Below are positions 37,036 through 46,336 of a DNA stretch of 64,000 bases, piece by piece. Under the pieces are notes generated by a model. The model was given only the letters and a program-made list of their open reading frames with translations, had not been told where the DNA came from and searched no databases. The DNA lies in contig NZ_CP136856.1 of the NCBI RefSeq assembly GCF_033807535.1, positions 1,607,001 to 1,671,000 on the forward strand. The letters run 5' to 3'. The position numbers and the translations under genes were made by a program. Within the stretch, counting starts at the first letter, position 1. Each line of letters begins with the position of its first letter. The stretch is from Oceanisphaera sp. IT1-181 (lineage in GTDB: Bacteria > Pseudomonadota > Gammaproteobacteria > Enterobacterales > Aeromonadaceae).

Positions 37036-37518
37036 TCAAAAAACTCATCACTATTGGTAAATTACCGCCAGTATACTGCAGCCAGCCGAGGGGTCGACAG
37101 CTGGATGGCGAATATGCGTGAAAAATCGAACTTAATCAGCCTAGCTGGCTTTGGTTGCGCGTAATTTAAGCATTATTTCGCGATGCATTGTGCCAAATCA
37201 ACAACAGTGCCTACATGGAGAGGTAACGGTTGAGGAATGAGTGGCAGCCCCTTCCTTTCTTCAATTGCTTATAAAACACCAGACCGTGGCGAAGTCCTCT
37301 TTGCCGAAGAAACGGTCACCTACAAAAACAAAGAGTCTCGGCGGTACTTGTAGCCGCCAATTTATTCGGCGGGCCAGCGTAGCTGGCAGTGACGAACAGC
37401 ATCAAGCCCAACAACAAACCGTGCCGAAGTCCTCTTCACAGAAGAGATGGGCACCTACAAAACACGTCTCACTGTCGTCATACCCCGATATCTGTTTTTT
37501 TGTACTTTTAGCTTTCCA
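37036..37518. other. lonH upstream region with repeat cluster
   Basis: 483 bp with no gene. The first 200 bp probably hold the lonH promoter. From 37283 onward it is a cluster of three dispersed repeats. Confidence 0.5.
37283..37461. repeat. cluster of dispersed repeats B-A-B
   Basis: Type B units at 37283-37327 and 37419-37461 (CCGTGCCGAAGTCCTCTTC ... CACCTACAAAA) surround a type A unit at 37348-37387 (TTGTAGCCGCCAATTTATTC ... CCAGCGTAGCTGGC). Each unit can form a hairpin. The alternation resembles BIME-like REP clusters. Confidence 0.6.
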
Positions 37519-38244
37519 CTATTTCCTCGCAAATTTCCGGTAATCCGCCAGTTGTATTACGTTATCTGCCTTAGGCGGCGCTGGGTAGGGACAAGGAAAG
37601 CTCCCTACTTTGGTGCCTGGAAAGGCATTCTCAGACAAGCCGTCGCCAAAGCGATACAGGCTGTCGTCCAGCAATCGAGTCATGGGCAGAAAACTCTTTT
37701 TATTACCGCCCACCTTCTTGCGTAAGCGATTAAGGTGCGTGGCTAAGCCATAGCAGTGGTTGGCGTCTAAAAAGTCGGTACCTTCGTCGTCTAAGGTGTC
37801 CATTAGCCAAGTGCCCGCATCCGAAATATGGCTTTGGATACTGAGATCCGTGTTGTTCACCCACTGAGACTGGCAAGGATGATGGGTAAAGGCCTCGACC
37901 ATAATGGGCAGCTCATCGTCGGTCACGGCGCCGCTATCTAGGGCCAAGAACAATGCCTCGTTGCCCCAGCGCTCCAGTAACGTCTGCTCAAACTCCGCTT
38001 GGGTAGGGGGTGCTGCAAAGGGGATCATAATCAGGTAGCGACTGTATGCTTCCATGGCCAACACTGTGAAATAAGGATTGCCTTTCGGGCCATGGCTCAG
38101 CACATGGCATTGCCAAGACACCTGTGTGGTGTCGGTGTGCAGCGGTTGGGTGCCAATGCGTTTACCATCAAAGCTCGGCAGGCGAGGCAGTGACACTTTA
38201 AGCCAGCGCGTCATGGCGTTGCTGACGGAAATAATGAGGTTCAT
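37519..38244 (-). CDS. hypothetical protein (241 aa)
   Basis: I do not recognise this family with confidence. It is soluble, without signal peptide or membrane segment. The N-terminal half (HTDTTQVSWQCHVLSHG, YFTVLAMEAYSRYLIMIPF) reads like a compact alpha/beta domain similar in style to DUF6933-type proteins. Residues about 145-185 are rich in charged residues (NHCYGLATHLNRLRKKVGG), and the end is PPKADNVIQLADYRKF, a short tail common in small gammaproteobacterial proteins. It stands alone between repeat clusters; the ATG is preceded by AAGGATCACC. Confidence 0.7.
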   Translation of the reverse strand: MNLIISVSNAMTRWLKVSLPRLPSFDGKRIGTQPLHTDTTQVSWQCHVLSHGPKGNPYFTVLAMEAYSRYLIMIPFAAPPTQAEFEQTLLERWGNEALFLALDSGAVTDDELPIMVEAFTHHPCQSQWVNNTDLSIQSHISDAGTWLMDTLDDEGTDFLDANHCYGLATHLNRLRKKVGGNKKSFLPMTRLLDDSLYRFGDGLSENAFPGTKVGSFPCPYPAPPKADNVIQLADYRKFARK

Positions 38245-39091
38245 GGTGATCCTTTATTGCTATCAACAGTGCGATGAATCGCGCTATCAATAATGCTATC
38301 AATTTGGGTGCTAATAATAATTTGTGCTACTGGTTTGTAACATTGGTTTGTAACCACAGTACTTTTAACGCTATAAAGTTGACCTTTATCAAGGCGATAG
38401 CGCTTAAAAAACAGTGTTGAGACGTTTTTCTGTTTATAATCATGCCAGCTCAGCGGTCATGAAGCGATAAGCTGACCGTAATAAAGACAGGGAAGGTAAG
38501 GGCTCATAGCCTGTCTCTTCATCACATCTTTTTCTTGCCTTATAAGCAAACATGAATTAGGCAGATGTACTGCTGTAGCCACGTATTTTTACCTTGTAGC
38601 TGGCCTTTATCCCGCTTAGCAGGACTGCCGAAGCCCTCTTCGCTGAAGAGACGGACGGCTTCAGCATGGTTTTATGTTTTGCTCTTGTAGGAGCCAATTT
38701 ATTCGGCTCGGTTTTGTGTTTAGGCCTTAAAAAGCCAGCAAAGCTGGCCTGCCGAACAAGTTGGCAGCTACAAATGACAAACATGGCAACTACAAATTTC
38801 TGTTTCGGCGTATCCGACAGCGTGCTGGTCGAGCAATCCGTTTATTCAGAGTACATCATTAAAATCAACAGAAACTTGTGACTAAGTGACAGGCTCATAG
38901 CTATGTTCTGAACAATGTTTAGAACAACAATCAGAACAATGTTTAGCCCCAAGATCAGATCTATGAGCAGACTCAAGCGAAAGCATGCGTCTGCTCGCAA
39001 GAACCGTTGAAAGTTCCCCACGAACCAGGTGCGTTTTAGGTTTATATAATAAGATTCGCATCACTCCCTGCTTTAAGTAAGGCCACAATAA
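38245..39091. other. intergenic region before the chemoreceptor gene
   Basis: 847 bp with no convincing gene. It contains a repeat cluster (38626-38772) and two copies of AGAACAATGTTTAG near 38920-38950. These are surrounded by CTCATAG (38890) and CTATGAG (38961), which could pair into a large hairpin. The chemoreceptor promoter must lie at its end. Confidence 0.45.
38626..38772. repeat. cluster of dispersed repeats B-A
   Basis: A type B unit (GCCGAAGCCCTCTTCGCTGA, 38637 on) is followed by a complete type A pair: TTGTAGGAGCCAATTTATTC near 38695 and the inverted end GCCAGCAAAGCTGGC..TTGGCAGCTACAA near 38734-38772. Confidence 0.55.
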
Positions 39092-40693
39092 ATGAAAAAA
39101 AACCTTCCCGTTACTGACAGAGAAAAATCCTTTGTTGGCCAAGATAAGTTGATCACCGTTACCGACAAGCAGGGCAACATCACCGAATGTAATGATGCTT
39201 TTGTTGCCATGAGCGGTTTCACCCGCGAGGAGCTGCTGGGCCAACCCCATAATATTGTGCGCCATCCCGATATGCCGGCTGCTGCCTTTGGCGTGATGTG
39301 GGAGCATCTTAAAAGCGGTAAGCCTTGGATGGGCGTTATTAAGAATCGCTGTAAAAATGGTGATTTTTATTGGGTAGATGCCTACGTAACGCCCATGACC
39401 CGTAACGGTGAAATTACCGGATATGAGTCGGTGCGCTCCGCGCCGAAGCGCCCAGATGTACTGCGCACCCAACGCTTGTATACCAAGTTACAAAACCAAA
39501 CCTCTAATCAAGCTTCCAACCAAACCGCTAGTCAATCCTCAAATAAGGCTCGCGGCTTTTTGCCATATTTTGCTCCTTATCAGCTGTTTTTAGTGCTGGC
39601 GCTACTGGCATGGCTCGGCTTATGGCAATCTGGGCACAATATTCTCGCTCAAATAGGCTTGGCGCTGAGCGTACTTATTTATGCAGTGTGGGTAAGTCGG
39701 GTTCGTCACTCGGCCATCAATTCGTTGAATGGCTTATTACGTAATTCATTTTCTCATGAGCTGGCGGTACAAAGTTATACCGATGACAGAGGCGGCGTGG
39801 GCAAGCTAAAGGTGGCCATTTTAAGCGAGCTCTCGCATCTGGGCACCGTTATTTCCCGTATTGAGAACGCGGCCAGTAATGTGGCCCAAGAAACCGACAC
39901 TGGCTTGAGCCTCACCCAAAACACCCGCTCCGAAATTGAATGCCAGCAATCAGAAACCGCACAAGTAGCCACCGCTATGAATCAAATGAGCACCACTATT
40001 CATGAAGTGTCGCGCCATGTGAGTGACACGGCGGTAGCGGCAGATACCGCGAATACATTGGTCAATCAAGGTTCGGCTATTGCTGAGGTCACCAAGCAGT
40101 CCATTGAAACCTTGCGCAATACGGTCACCGATATTGGGGTGTCTGTGTCGGCGGTATCTGAGCAAACCGGGTGCATAGCTAAAGCCGCGCAAATGATTGA
40201 GCAAATTGCCGATCAAACCAACTTGCTGGCGCTCAACGCCGCCATAGAAGCGGCCCGTGCCGGCGAGCAAGGTCGGGGCTTTGCGGTGGTGGCCGATGAG
40301 GTGCGTAATTTAGCCAAGCGCACCCAAGCGTCGACCCAAGAGATTTATAGCATTATTAAGGAGCTGACCCAGCGCGCCGACGATGCGGTGAGTGTTGCTT
40401 ATCAAGGCGCGGCCAATGCCGATGCGGGTGTGGCGCGGGTGGTAGAAAGCTCCGCCATGCTAGATGGCATTGCGGATTCCGTTAGTCAGATTGCTAATAT
40501 GTCCACCCAAATGGCCGCCGCCGTTGAACAACAAGCGAGTGTGGCCGAAGAGATTAATCGCCAAGTGGTGAACATTTCCGGTTTGGCAGACTCCAGCGCC
40601 GACAGCGCCACCCAAGCCTCATCATCTTTGCTGCACTTAAAAACTATCTCGGTTGATTTGCATGAGCTAGTGGTGCGCTTTAAGCATTCCTAG
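39092..40693 (+). CDS. PAS-domain methyl-accepting chemotaxis protein (Aer-like)
   Basis: Chemoreceptor of 533 aa. A cytoplasmic N-terminal PAS domain (about 20-110; NAFV/[13 protein letters not shown] and KNGDFYWV are typical of Aer) is followed by a hydrophobic hairpin (about 160-205, two membrane segments) and the signalling domain (about 260-533) with the conserved tip [34 protein letters not shown]-type sequence. There is no periplasmic sensor domain, so it probably senses redox or energy state through PAS. No che genes are nearby. Confidence 0.93.
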   Translation: [533 protein letters not shown]

Positions 40694-40732
40694 GCAATAA
40701 AGGTAAAACCGACCGTTAAAACATCATCAATC

Positions 40733-40765
40733 GGCCCGTGACTAATCCTCACGGGCCTTTTTGCT
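40733..40765 (+). terminator. intrinsic terminator after the chemoreceptor gene
   Basis: The stem GGCCCGTG / CACGGGCC is followed by TTTTT, 40 bp after the stop. Confidence 0.85.
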
Positions 40766-40828
40766 TTCGAGTTTTCGAGTTAGCTTTACGCCGCTCTGTG
40801 CTCTGTTGTTATGCGCCCTTATTCCGTC

Positions 40829-40993
40829 TTTGCGAGCGTAGCGCGGCAATCCATTCTGCACGCTTGCACAGGGTCCCAAGCATGGATTGCCGCGTCGTTG
40901 CACTCCTCGCAATGACAGGAATGTGATCTTTGCGAGCGCAGCGAAGCAATCCAGTGGCCAAGCATAGATTGCCGCGTCGCTCCTCGCAATGAC
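40829..40993. repeat. two TTTGCGAGCG...CCTCGCAATGAC repeats (type E)
   Basis: Copy 1 (40829-40916) and copy 2 (40929-40993) both run from TTTGCGAGCG through GCGGCAATCC or GAAGCAATCC and GATTGCCGCGTCG to CTCCTCGCAATGAC. Each unit is an imperfect long hairpin. Similar palindromic repeats occur in many unrelated bacteria. Confidence 0.65.
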
Positions 40994-41062
40994 GAAGGTT
41001 CGCTCTGGCCTTTTGTAGGGTCGAATTTATTCGATCTTGCTTAGCTCTTTATTTTTAAACAA

Positions 41063-42013
41063 TTAATTGTTCCTAAACACCAAGGCTTTAAGGCCAGCTT
41101 CGGGGGCTATGTCTGCAAACTCGGGCGGGTTAGCGAGTCGCTCCACAAATTGCAGAGTTGGCGCATGCTCCGCCATGCTGTCGATTAAAAACTGGCTGGG
41201 GATGGCTGGCGCATTCACACAGGCCAGCACTTTGCCATTGGGCGTTAATAGGTCCGGCAGACGGCGTAATATCTTGTGATAATCGGTGGTTAAGGCAAAG
41301 CTGCCTTTTTGGAACGAGGGTGGGTCGATAATGATCAACTCATAAGGGCCGAGCTTGCGCAATCTACCCAAAGACTTAAACACATCGTGACCGAGAAAGG
41401 TCACTTGGCTTAAATCTTGCTGATTCAACTTATGATTTTCGCGACCACGATTGAGCATGCCCCTGGCCATGTCGAGATTCACCACATGATTGGCGCCGCC
41501 TTTTAAGGCCGCCACCGAAAAGCCGCAAGTATAAGCAAACAGATTTAATACCCGTTTATCTTCTGCCTGCTGGCGCACCCACTCTCGGCCTAAGCGCATA
41601 TCAAGAAACAAACCGTGATTTTGATTGCGGCCTAAATCCAACTGAAATTGTAAGCCGTGCTCGTATACCACGGGCCTTGGCTCAAGCTCACCCCATAACA
41701 CTTCAATCGGTGAGCTGGCGCGTTTACGATGCTGCACTAATATCGCGCGGCCAGCACATTTGTGCCACAAGTCTTGCTCGCTAAAGGTCTGCAAGCCGCG
41801 AGTAAGTTCAGCTAAAAATTCCGCGTCAGGCTCTATAAATAGGGTTACCAATAATTGATCACCCAGCCAATCGGCAGTGAGCTGTTCAAGGCCGACAAAG
41901 CTGCGACCCCGACCATGAAACAAGCGGCGGATCTCAGACGGTTCAGCCCCAAGGTGTTCATTAAGGCGGGTTTCAAGTTCGTTAAAAAAAACGGGCAGGG
42001 CACGGGCGTCCAT
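41063..42013 (-). CDS. class I SAM methyltransferase, RlmI/RlmK-like
   Basis: Predicted rRNA or nucleic-acid methyltransferase. The SAM-binding part has VLNLFAYTCGFSVAALKGGA (motif I), ANHVVNLDMARGML and the catalytic motif DPPSFQKGS. This matches the C-terminal methyltransferase of the RlmI/RlmKL class, without the N-terminal PUA or THUMP domain. ATG 42013 gives 316 aa. An upstream in-frame start at 42100 adds 29 residues of a different character. The target base is unknown. Confidence 0.85.
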   Translation of the reverse strand: MDARALPVFFNELETRLNEHLGAEPSEIRRLFHGRGRSFVGLEQLTADWLGDQLLVTLFIEPDAEFLAELTRGLQTFSEQDLWHKCAGRAILVQHRKRASSPIEVLWGELEPRPVVYEHGLQFQLDLGRNQNHGLFLDMRLGREWVRQQAEDKRVLNLFAYTCGFSVAALKGGANHVVNLDMARGMLNRGRENHKLNQQDLSQVTFLGHDVFKSLGRLRKLGPYELIIIDPPSFQKGSFALTTDYHKILRRLPDLLTPNGKVLACVNAPAIPSQFLIDSMAEHAPTLQFVERLANPPEFADIAPEAGLKALVFRNN

Positions 42014-42144
42014 TAGGGCTCTCACTAGCAAAATAGACTCGCATTTTAACAGCCTGATCCCAGAAGGCCAAACCTTGCGGTGCGGGTCTTTTTTCGCCAT
42101 ACGCGGTCAGCTACAAAAGACACCATACGTCCAGCACCATGGGT

Positions 42145-42241
42145 TTGTAGGAGCCCGTCTCTTCGGCGAAGAGGACTTCGGCTCGGTTATGGTCTTAAAC
42201 CGCCAGCTACGCAGGCCCGCCGAATAAATTGGCGGCTACAA
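42145..42241. repeat. dispersed repeat pair B-A
   Basis: TTGTAGGAGCCCGTCTCTTC..GAAGAGGACTTCGGC (type B) is followed by CCGCCAGCTACG..GCCGAATAAATTGGCGGCTACAA (type A, inverted). It lies between the methyltransferase and helicase genes. Confidence 0.6.
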
Positions 42242-42252
42242 CGCTCGCGCTA

Positions 42253-43566
42253 TTACTTCGTTCTTTTATTCATATTGCGACGATTGGCTTTCTTATCTCG
42301 TGGCGCCCGCTTGCTACGCGCTTCACTGGCGGGTTGATCCGTCACAGGAAAGCCTTCCAAGGCCAGTAGCGGTAAGGCTTCACCAGTTAGCTCACGGATG
42401 GCGTTAAGCGCATTCGCTTCCCCGTGACTGACCAACGAAATGGCCACGCCACTTAACCCCGCACGCGCGGTACGGCCCACTCTGTGCACATACACAGGTG
42501 CACTCTCCGGTAAATCCAAATTCACCACTACCGGCAGCGCCGTCACATCGATACCGCGCGCCAGCAAGTCCGTGGCCACTAACACTTTAATGTCGCCATT
42601 TCTAAAGGCCAGTAACGCATTATCGCGCTCGGTCTGGTCTTTCTCACCGTGTAAGGCTAACGCCTGAATACCGGCTTTATTTAAGCGCTTACTTAAGCTA
42701 TCCGCATTGTCGCGGGCATTAATAAACACCAACACCTGCTGCGCGCTTAACTGCGCTTTAAGCAAGGCAATCAACGCCTGAGCCTTGCTGCCCTTATTGA
42801 CCAAGTAACACGTTTGCGCAACCCCCTCGACCACGCTGTTTTGGCTGCCTACCTCAAAGCGATGCGCATGGGGGGCTAACTCTTGAATTTGTGCTTCTAA
42901 CTCATTAGGCAAGGTGGCAGAAAACAGCAACTGTTGTTGCAGAGCGGGCATGGCGCTCATCAATTTTTGTACATCTGGCCAAAAGCCCATTTCCAACAAG
43001 CGATCCGCTTCATCTAATACTAAATGCTGCACGCCTTTCAAAGAGATCAGCTTTTGTCTGAGCAAGTCTAATAAACGCCCTGGCGTGGCTATTACAATTT
43101 GTGCCGGCTGCTGATCAAAGGCCGCCGCTTGTTGCGCCACATCCACGCCGCCACACAAGGTTGCCATGTTAAGGGATATGCTTTTAGCCAAGGGCGTGAG
43201 CACCTCGCTGATTTGTGCTGCTAGCTCACGAGTAGGCACTATCACCACGGCGCGCATATGGGCGCGGCTAGAAGAAGGGCGAAAAGCCGGCAGCTCTTCA
43301 GCATCATCATACTCATTGGCAAAGCTTGGCGGCGCTGTCATGGCTGGCTGGGCTTTAGGTTGCTGGCTAAGTTGCTGCAACAGGCCCAAACCAAAGGCCA
43401 AGGTCTTACCACTGCCAGTGGGCGCAAACGCCAATACATCTTGGCCCAGCATGATTGAGGGCAACGTTTGTTGCTGCACGGCGGTCGGCGTTTGGCAATA
43501 CGCGGGCAGGGCGGCGAGCAAGCGGGAGTCAAGATTAAGATCTGAAAAAGACACAGGGTTAGACAT
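42253..43566 (-). CDS. DEAD-box RNA helicase (RhlE-like)
   Basis: ATP-dependent RNA helicase. Motifs in order: Q-motif (TAVQQQTLPSI), I APTGSGKT, Ia PTRELA, Ib TPGRLLD, II DEAD, III SAT, IV VLVFINARD, V ATDLLARGID and VI HRVGRTARAG. A short basic C-terminal tail (RSKRAPRDKKANRRNMNKR) follows. ATG 43566 gives 437 aa and starts SNPVSFSDLNLDSRLL, the usual opening. An acidic loop (ANEYDDAEELPAF) interrupts the region after motif I. RhlE, SrmB and DeaD relatives help ribosome assembly and RNA decay. Confidence 0.9.
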   Translation of the reverse strand: MSNPVSFSDLNLDSRLLAALPAYCQTPTAVQQQTLPSIMLGQDVLAFAPTGSGKTLAFGLGLLQQLSQQPKAQPAMTAPPSFANEYDDAEELPAFRPSSSRAHMRAVVIVPTRELAAQISEVLTPLAKSISLNMATLCGGVDVAQQAAAFDQQPAQIVIATPGRLLDLLRQKLISLKGVQHLVLDEADRLLEMGFWPDVQKLMSAMPALQQQLLFSATLPNELEAQIQELAPHAHRFEVGSQNSVVEGVAQTCYLVNKGSKAQALIALLKAQLSAQQVLVFINARDNADSLSKRLNKAGIQALALHGEKDQTERDNALLAFRNGDIKVLVATDLLARGIDVTALPVVVNLDLPESAPVYVHRVGRTARAGLSGVAISLVSHGEANALNAIRELTGEALPLLALEGFPVTDQPASEARSKRAPRDKKANRRNMNKRTK

Positions 43567-44128
43567 GGCAATACACTCATCAAAAATACGTGTATTAACC
43601 ACACGCATGAATAAAGTCCACCAACGGCAGGCCGTCAATAGACACAAAAAGCAAGAAGCGCAGTGTACCAGTGCCACTCTTCAAGTAAACCCTATCGTTA
43701 AAGTGAGCTTTCGCAGAGTTAAACACTGTTTTTATTTATACGGACTCGGGAAAGTTTGATACCTTGCAGCATAAAGCTCTGTCGGCGTGCGTTTTTGTGT
43801 GATTATTAGGCGTTATTGTACTCTTGATGCGCCAGTGCACGGGAAAGTGTACTTAGACCATTTACTACAATTATACTTTTATTGGCTGCAGATCATGGCT
43901 GAGCAGGGCGGGATGGAGCAGGTAAACGTTGAGCCCTGCGCAAAGCCTTAAAGAACTAGCCAAGCAATGACGGCTTTGAGCGGTGCAATATTCTGTAATA
44001 GCTCTTAATATGGGTGTCTGGTTTAGATTTCTTAACGACTATACGACTATCTCTGCGTTTGCTTTGGGCAAGGCTCAAGATAGCCCTCATTTTTAGCACG
44101 GCTAAGTGCAGGTAATAGAGTGACGTTA
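43567..44128. other. helicase-MYG1 intergenic region
   Basis: 562 bp between two divergent genes, without a convincing gene. The promoters of both must lie here. I see no repeat or strong operator. Confidence 0.4.
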
Positions 44129-45025
44129 ATGCAAAAAACAATGATGAAAAAAACAATCGTGACCCATGGCGGTAAGTTTCATGCCGATGATGTGTTTAGT
44201 GTGGCAGCGCTGACCTATTTGTTTCCGGATGCCAACGTAATTCGCACTCGCGATGGCCAGCTTATCGCCGATGCCGATATTGTGGTGGATGTAGGGCAAG
44301 AATATGACTCTGAAACCGGGCGCTTTGATCATCATCAACGTAATGGTGCTGGCGCGCGCGACAATGGTATTCCTTATTCTTCTTTTGGCTTGGTGTGGTG
44401 TCACTATGGCCTGGAAATTTGCCAAGGCAACCAACAGCTTGTGGATATGCTAGACACGGATTTAGTGTCCGTGATTGATGCCATTGATTGTGGCTATGTA
44501 ACTAGTGATGACGAGCACGCGGTGAGCTTAAGTCAGACCATCGGCTTATTTAATCCCACTTGGCAAGAATCCGATGATTTTGATGCCTGCTTTAAACAAG
44601 CCGTGGAGTTTGCCACTCATATTTTAACGCGTTTTATGGCCACCGCGCAGGCGCAACTTAATGCCTACCAACAAGTGGTACACGCCATTCATCATGCCGC
44701 CGATCCTCGGGTGATTGTGCTTGATCAATACCTGCCTTGGAAACAAGCAGTGCATGACCATGGCGAGCAAGCGCTGTATGTGGTTTACCCGTCACCGGCT
44801 CAACCATCACTTACTCAACAATGGATGATACAAGCGGTGTCCGTTACCCCTGATTCGTTTGCTAACAAGCAATCGTTACCTGCCACTTGGGCAGGATTAT
44901 CCGATGGCGAACTGCAACAGGTAACGGGAGTCAGCGATGCGCGTTTTTGCCATAACGGGCGATTTATTGCCGGTGCTGCTTCGCTTGCTGGCGCTATGAG
45001 TCTGGCCGGCTTGGCTACACAATAA
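44129..45025 (+). CDS. MYG1-family hydrolase
   Basis: Member of the MYG1/UPF0160 family, a DHH-like metal hydrolase; the human protein is a 3'-5' RNA exonuclease. Visible metal-site motifs are THGGKFHADDVFSVAAL, VVDVGQEYD and FDHHQRNG. GLVWCHYG and WAGLSDGELQQVTG near the end are also conserved. 298 aa is typical of the bacterial form. The start is uncertain: ATGs at 44120, 44129, 44141 and 44144 are all possible. The bacterial function is not established. Confidence 0.88.
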   Translation: MQKTMMKKTIVTHGGKFHADDVFSVAALTYLFPDANVIRTRDGQLIADADIVVDVGQEYDSETGRFDHHQRNGAGARDNGIPYSSFGLVWCHYGLEICQGNQQLVDMLDTDLVSVIDAIDCGYVTSDDEHAVSLSQTIGLFNPTWQESDDFDACFKQAVEFATHILTRFMATAQAQLNAYQQVVHAIHHAADPRVIVLDQYLPWKQAVHDHGEQALYVVYPSPAQPSLTQQWMIQAVSVTPDSFANKQSLPATWAGLSDGELQQVTGVSDARFCHNGRFIAGAASLAGAMSLAGLATQ

Positions 45026-45261
45026 ATGGCCACAAAATAAATGGCGCTTATCAATGACCTGAGCCTGTAATGCTGCAGGCATAAGCCCATTAGGACTGTG
45101 CTCAAGCAGCGTTATGGGCGTTAAGGCTAAATCGCGATAGGTAATGTTATTACCCGATAACTAGTTAGTGTTAATAGCTGCGACTAGGTTTGCATGTTGT
45201 CAACTTTATCAGAAAGCGTCATTTCGTCAGGCCAGAGCATTACCATCTGGTCTGGTGAGTA

Positions 45262-45480
45262 AAATCAAGCCCCATACCAATACACAGTAAAGTAATGGCA
45301 AGTGGTGCCCGCTAACACCCATAAATGCCAAATAAAATGGCCGAAGGGCAGGCGGCCGTCTAAGACGAAGAACAATACGCCCAGCGAATAGCACACGCCA
45401 CCGGCCACCAGCCAATAAATGCCTTGGATTGGCATTACCGTCAGTAAGGGCACGATGGCCACAATAATTATCCAGCCCAA
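45262..45480 (-). pseudogene. 3' fragment of a hemolysin III gene (trhA-like)
   Basis: Codes for the last 70 or so residues of a hemolysin III/PAQR membrane protein (IIIVAIVPLLTVMPIQGIYWLVAGG to YFTVYWYGA). These are nearly identical to the C-terminus of the complete gene at 51772-52425. Homology stops sharply at about 45480, inside the gene, where sequence of another origin begins. DNA differences of several percent show that the copy is not very recent. It lies in the same orientation as the full gene, forming direct repeats 6.5 kb apart. Confidence 0.85.
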
Positions 45481-45596
45481 GTCATCCACAGGGCTATAGT
45501 TTTATTACTACCGAGGAAGGGCTGATTTGGCCCTATTATGCGCCGTACCAATATTTAAGAACATGGTTAAGAACAGAGCTGAAGACAATTTGTTAA
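45481..45596 (+). pseudogene. 3' fragment of an unknown gene upstream of higA
   Basis: An open frame begins at the hemolysin III junction and codes for about 38 residues (..GYSFITTEEGLIWPYYAPYQ..) ending at TAA 45594-45596. That is 13 bp before the antitoxin-like gene. It looks like the C-terminus of a gene once cotranscribed with it, cut by the rearrangement. It does not resemble known HigB toxins to me. Confidence 0.4.
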
Positions 45597-45609
45597 GCCG
45601 GAGGTCGCA

Positions 45610-45984
45610 ATGATAATTACACCGATACGCACAGAGCAAGACTACAATGCTGCCATGGATCGCATTGATGAGCTGTGGTGCTCCCCAGCTGAGACGCCTG
45701 AAAGCGACGAGTTAAAGGTGTTAGCAACGCTGGTCGAGGCTTATGAAGCAAAGCACCACTCAATTTCCCCACCTGATCCAATAGAGGCCATTAAATTTCG
45801 CATGGAGCAGCAGGGATTAACTAAAGAAGATATGGTGCCGTTTTTTGGCCATCGTAGCCGAGTCTCTGATGTTTTGAACAGAAGGCGTAAGTTAAAATTG
45901 GGAATGATAAGAAGTTTGTCTGATGGGTTAAAGATCCCTTTGGAAAGCCTTATTTCTGATTACAGCCTAGTGGCTAGGCATTAA
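45610..45984 (+). CDS. HigA-family antitoxin-like HTH protein
   Basis: A 124-residue protein with a C-terminal helix-turn-helix (about 62-110; KFRMEQQGLTKEDMVPFFGHRSRVSDVLNRRRKLKL), the layout of COG5499/HigA antitoxins, which neutralise a RelE-like toxin and repress their own operon. GGAGGT precedes the ATG. No intact toxin gene is next to it; the upstream partner is a fragment. It may therefore be an orphan. A hairpin terminator follows. Confidence 0.8.
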   Translation: MIITPIRTEQDYNAAMDRIDELWCSPAETPESDELKVLATLVEAYEAKHHSISPPDPIEAIKFRMEQQGLTKEDMVPFFGHRSRVSDVLNRRRKLKLGMIRSLSDGLKIPLESLISDYSLVARH

Positions 45985-46000
45985 ACACCTTTAAAGATGA

Positions 46001-46028
46001 AAATATGGCCACAAAAGCGGCCATATTT
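46001..46028. terminator. hairpin after the antitoxin-like gene
   Basis: AAATATGGCC / GGCCATATTT, with an 8-nt loop and a short A/T tail on both sides; it can serve both strands. Confidence 0.65.
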
Positions 46029-46042
46029 ACAGGAGAAGAGCG

Positions 46043-46200
46043 TTAATTATTTCCCGAAATTTGAGAGCCTCGATCGTAATCGTCAGTGCGGATTAGTTCT
46101 GACACTAGACGTTGCTTAACGAGCCGTTGAGTCAGGCTACCACAATCTTTTTCTGTTTTAATACTTTTGGCGAGCTCAGCCGCCGAACAATAAAAAAGTA
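46043..46200 (-). pseudogene. possible C-terminal gene remnant
   Basis: A minus-strand frame ending at 46043 codes for about 45 hydrophilic residues (AAELAKSIKTEKDCG..RLVSELIRTDDYDRG) with protein-like composition, next to a shared hairpin. No start or family could be found. Confidence 0.25.
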
Positions 46201-46336
46201 GCAAAAACCCACCTAGCGAAGCAGGCCTGCGCACGGCAAGACTTATTTATTCCCTTAAAGAAGTAGCCCTTGAAGGTAATAATACCGTTGAGTTTAACTT
46301 GGGCTGGTTTTATTCTTTTATTTAGCACGATCCTCA

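Noticed and set aside
38882..39472. Minus-strand 196-codon frame overlapping the chemoreceptor start
   Set aside because: It is antisense to the PAS domain, has no family resemblance and no ribosome site; the chemoreceptor frame explains the sequence.
43166..43759. Plus-strand 197-codon frame antisense to the helicase
   Set aside because: It overlaps conserved helicase motifs on the other strand and its translation is low-complexity Ser/Ala/Arg.
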